This document shows, one piece after another, positions 4,706-6,353 of a DNA stretch of 6,353 bases. This stretch comes from Candidatus Methanomethylophilaceae archaeon (GTDB taxonomy: Archaea > Thermoplasmatota > Thermoplasmata > Methanomassiliicoccales > Methanomethylophilaceae), in assembly GCA_017616575.1 (NCBI GenBank), contig JAFZXW010000036.1, positions 1 through 6,353 on the forward strand, written 5' to 3'. The position numbers and the translations under genes were made by a program. Every line of letters starts with the position of its first letter. Within the stretch, counting starts at the first letter, position 1. Below the pieces are notes generated by a model. That model made no database searches and was not told the DNA's origin. It saw nothing but the letters and a program-made list of their open reading frames with translations.

Positions 4706-5269
4706 CGAAAACCCCCACCTCGTATGAAAACGAACGAAAGACGCAGGAAATTGATCCGGTTCTCGAAAACCGCATGTGTGGCCCGCCGACTTGAAGCCGC
4801 CTTCGCAACCTCCAAGGAGGGCGCACAGCGTTGCTAATCCAAGTGTCCGGCTGCCTCGATGATCATTTTCGTCAGAGCTGATCTCTTCGAGCCTCTCCTT
4901 CACCGATTTGCGCCTAGGCTTGCGAGAAACGTCGGAGCCCGCATCCTCGAGCCTGTCCTTCTCGCCGGGCATATGCCTCGGGCGGTCTCCGGAATTGAAA
5001 TCCGGCATGGGCGGCCTGTCGCTGGAGCCTTCGGAGCCCACGTCCTCAGGCCTCTTCCAGTCGCCTTCCGGCATGGGCGGCCTATGGCCATGGTCCGAAT
5101 CGCCCTTTCCTCTGGACCCGCCTCTTCCCCCAGGACCTCTCTCGGGCCTCCTAGGCCTCTCCTCAGTGCCCTTGCTGGACGACGATTCCTCTTCTTCCTC
5201 CTCTTCCCCGCTCAGACCTTTCAACAGGTTCTTCAACGAATCAAACACCGTGTCACCACCTGATGCCAT
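4706..5269 (-). CDS. Acidic, proline-rich repeat protein in frame with the acetyltransferase (end uncertain)
   Basis: ATG 5269 opens a frame that runs without a stop into the acetyltransferase; coordinates here cover the part before ATG 4705. Residues 7-19 (TVFDSLKNLLKGL) form an amphipathic helix. Then come seven Glu and four Ser, a Gly/Arg/Pro stretch (34-58), and repeats: KRPEDVGSEGSS (72-83), KDRLEDAGSDVS (104-115) and KERLEEISSDEN (124-135), plus RPPMP twice (63-67, 85-89). It should be largely disordered, perhaps tethered or docked by its first helix. I do not recognise a family. After DENDH (137) the text turns Cys-, Phe- and Gly-rich and looks intergenic. A TATA element at 5324-5331 would leave a leader of about 31 bases. 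The real end is unclear; one shifted frame stops at TAG 4836-4834. Confidence 0.5.
4716..4721 (-). promoter_or_regulatory. Ribosome binding site of the acetyltransferase
   Basis: GAGGTG on the minus strand, a six-base match to the complement of the 16S rRNA 3' end, lies ten bases before ATG 4705. It argues that the acetyltransferase is translated from its own start even though the frame upstream is open. Confidence 0.45.
4757..4772 (-). terminator. Inverted repeat between the acidic protein and the acetyltransferase
   Basis: Minus-strand CGGTTTTCGAGAACCG folds on itself with six Watson-Crick pairs and one T/G pair. It is followed downstream by pyrimidine- and T-rich sequence (CTTTCGTTCGTTTTC). 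In an otherwise open frame, such a hairpin plus T-rich run looks like the end of one transcription unit rather than part of a protein-coding linker. Confidence 0.35.
5001..5083. repeat. Short direct repeats inside the acidic protein gene
   Basis: TCCGGCATGGGCGGCCT occurs exactly at 5001-5017 and again at 5067-5083, 66 bases (22 codons) apart; it underlies the peptide RPPMP. A second pair, TCGAGCCTCTCCTTC (4887-4901) and TCGAGCCTGTCCTTC (4947-4961), differs at one base and is 60 bases apart. Spacings divisible by three keep the repeats in frame, which supports real coding sequence through about 4887. Confidence 0.7.
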
Positions 5270-5323
5270 ATTGTTCTTCAGACAACAGCGCACCGATGTA
5301 GCCGGCGATGCCTTGTTTCGATG

Positions 5324-5331
5324 ATAAACAT
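5324..5331 (-). promoter_or_regulatory. TATA element upstream of the acidic protein
   Basis: TGTTTATC on the minus strand lies about 58 bases before ATG 5269, predicting a leader near 31 bases. It is the only AT-rich element in the 112-base gap after the gene ending at 5382. Confidence 0.35.
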
Positions 5332-5381
5332 AACCCCCGGATTGTCCAATGATACAAGACGTCACGGGCCGCACAGGAGCT

Positions 5382-5795
5382 TCACCTGTTCCGAGCCGAA
5401 TCCTGGCCCTCGAGGATTTCCCGGAGCCCGTTCCTCAGATCCCAGAACCCCTTGGGAAAATTGGCCGATCCTGAGGCATAGATTCTGCGACCGCCGTTCA
5501 CGAGGGCCTCGAATGTGAACATCTCCCCGTCCAGCACGTTCCTAGGATGGCTGCCATGGAATCCGTCCCATCCCATGACGCCGCAGTCGTTGAGCAAGCC
5601 GATGAACGATTCCGCATCGCAAATTGCTTCGGATACAGGCTTGCGGGGCTCGTCGGAGCAATGGTATCCTACGAACTGGCGAAGCTTCACATCGGAACCT
5701 TCGCAAGACACCTCGAATTCGTCCTTCGAACGCATGCCGGAGATGGATAATCTGAAGGACTCTATGGATTCGACCTTCCCTTTCTTGAACAACAT
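5382..5795 (-). CDS. Uncharacterised globular protein with WDGF and VLDGxxF motifs
   Basis: This 137-residue soluble protein has alternating beta strands near the start (SFRLSISG, FEVSCEGSDVKLRQFV), a helix with AESFIGLLNDCG, then W76-DGF, NVLDGEMFTFEALVNGG and IYASGSANFPKGFWDLRNGLREIL. The order (short helix, WxGF, VLDG-x-x-F strand, G-x-I-x-A-x-G strand, final helix) is one I associate with an uncharacterised family found widely in gut bacteria; I cannot name a Pfam entry and no function is known. There is no signal peptide, membrane segment or catalytic motif. ATG 5795 fits a TATA element centred about 34 bases upstream. It is divergent from the nucleotidase gene, 176 bases away, and stands 112 bases ahead of the acidic protein gene on the same strand. 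Confidence 0.75.
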   Translation of the reverse strand: MLFKKGKVESIESFRLSISGMRSKDEFEVSCEGSDVKLRQFVGYHCSDEPRKPVSEAICDAESFIGLLNDCGVMGWDGFHGSHPRNVLDGEMFTFEALVNGGRRIYASGSANFPKGFWDLRNGLREILEGQDSARNR

Positions 5796-5824
5796 ATGCC
5801 GACCCGTGGCTCACATGCATTGCT

Positions 5825-5834
5825 GATATAAAAC
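5825..5834 (-). promoter_or_regulatory. TATA element of the gene at 5382-5795
   Basis: Minus-strand GTTTTATATC is centred about 34 bases before ATG 5795, giving a leader of roughly seven bases. Read on the plus strand, the same bases (GATATAAAAC) make an equally good TATA element, but no start codon lies 25-30 bases to its right. Confidence 0.45.
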
Positions 5835-5939
5835 TGCGACATCGTCCGCCATACGAGTAAAAAGGAAGCGGGCGGCAGTTTTACGGGATTCGATTTCCAT
5901 GGACGCGGTCACTGCTGGAAAGAACATCATACCGATCAG

Positions 5940-5947
5940 CTTTATTA
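5940..5947 (+). promoter_or_regulatory. TATA element of the 5'-nucleotidase gene
   Basis: CTTTATTA is centred about 28 bases before ATG 5972, predicting a leaderless transcript. The gap 5836-5939 between this and the divergent promoter shows no gene. Confidence 0.5.
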
Positions 5948-5971
5948 CCGCGCGCCAGCATGTTCCTAGTC

Positions 5972-6353
5972 ATGCGCTCGTCCCGTCTTGTCGCGGTTGT
6001 CGCGATCGTCATAGCCGCCATATTGGCGTTCACATACGTCGCCCGCGAAGAGGACGATGATTGCAAATCGTTCGTCATACTGCATTCCAACGACACGCAT
6101 TGCCATTACGGCGAGAACCTGGGGATGTCTACTCTGAAGGCCCTCAAGGACTCCATGGAATCTTCCGGAAACACCGTGTTCGTGGTCGATGCCGGCGACT
6201 TCCTCCAAGGGGCGCCATACGGGACGGTCACGCTGGGCCAGGCGTCCGTGGACGTGATGAACGGCGTGGGATACGACGTGGGCGTGCCTGGAAACCACGA
6301 GTTCGACTTCACCTTCCAAATCCTTCTGGAAAGGGCCGCCTCGCTGAACTATC
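5972..6353 (+). CDS. Exported 5'-nucleotidase / calcineurin-like phosphoesterase (3' partial)
   Basis: The first 127 residues are visible before the window ends. An N-terminal segment (about 6-24, LVAVVAIVIAAILAFTYVA) after MRSSR acts as a signal or anchor, followed by an acidic stretch and Cys31. The metallophosphoesterase core then starts: ILHSNDTHCHYG (37-46) gives the D41-x-H43 metal ligands, VVDAGDFLQG (71-80) gives D76, and GNHEFD (107-112) gives the Asn-His catalytic pair. This order and spacing are those of the 5'-nucleotidase/UshA family, which hydrolyses nucleoside monophosphates or UDP-sugars outside the cell, using two metal ions. The usual length is 450-600 residues with a C-terminal substrate domain, so most of the gene is off the right edge. 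Start ATG 5972 fits its TATA element. Confidence 0.88.
   Translation, partial: MRSSRLVAVVAIVIAAILAFTYVAREEDDDCKSFVILHSNDTHCHYGENLGMSTLKALKDSMESSGNTVFVVDAGDFLQGAPYGTVTLGQASVDVMNGVGYDVGVPGNHEFDFTFQILLERAASLNY

Noticed and set aside
4780..4850. Lipoprotein-like signal (LATLCALLGGC) in the stretch between acidic protein and acetyltransferase
   Set aside because: It resembles a lipobox, but no start codon precedes it in frame and the following residues lack family character; probably chance.
4859..5324. Plus-strand frames of 134 and 138 residues opposite the acidic protein
   Set aside because: Low-complexity complements of poly-Glu, Ser and Pro codons. The minus frame carries in-frame peptide repeats and an amphipathic N-terminal helix, so it is the better candidate.
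5886..5900. GGGATTCGATTTCC as a possible tRNA T-arm
   Set aside because: No matching acceptor, D-arm or anticodon arm could be placed around it, and it lies in a divergent promoter region.

Overview
The window looks like a piece of an archaeal chromosome. Most genes have a TATA element (GATATAAA, TTTTTAAAA, CTTTATTA and similar) 26 to 32 bases before the start codon, so many messages should be leaderless or nearly so. The gene content fits a methanogen-like euryarchaeon: a compact-motif iron-sulfur flavoprotein (Isf), a solo NifX/NifB-type protein with a His/Cys tail, and zinc-ribbon membrane proteins. Several genes also resemble families I know from gut Firmicutes. Methanomassiliicoccales (Thermoplasmata) is my best guess; this is inference, not proof.

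Layout, left to right. Bases 3-185 hold the end of an unrecognised gene. An AT-richer gap follows with a strong TATA element, then a 58-residue two-helix membrane protein (346-522, +) that faces a zinc-ribbon membrane protein (569-1108, -) across a shared hairpin. Upstream of the latter on the minus strand lie a TfoX N-terminal-domain protein (1156-1497) and an Isf flavoprotein (1535-2092). The TATA element for tfoX overlaps the isf stop codon. A 164-base divergent promoter region separates isf from a membrane-anchored tyrosine phosphatase (2257-3399, +) and holds a 23-base inverted repeat lying between the two TATA elements.

Next come the NifX-like protein (3492-3893, +), a hairpin-rich convergent gap, and one long minus-strand reading frame (5269 down to 4091). 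That frame joins an acidic, repeat-containing, disordered protein to a GNAT acetyltransferase without any stop codon between them. Further right are a small unrecognised globular protein (5382-5795, -) and the start of an exported 5'-nucleotidase (5972 to the window end, +).

No shared pathway ties these genes together; most have their own promoter. I found no rRNA, CRISPR array, insertion sequence or convincing tRNA. The items most worth a second look are the stop-less acidic protein/GNAT frame, the divergent-promoter palindrome, the folded convergent gap at 3894-4090, and the single TAG stop whose readthrough would end exactly on the next gene's ATG.
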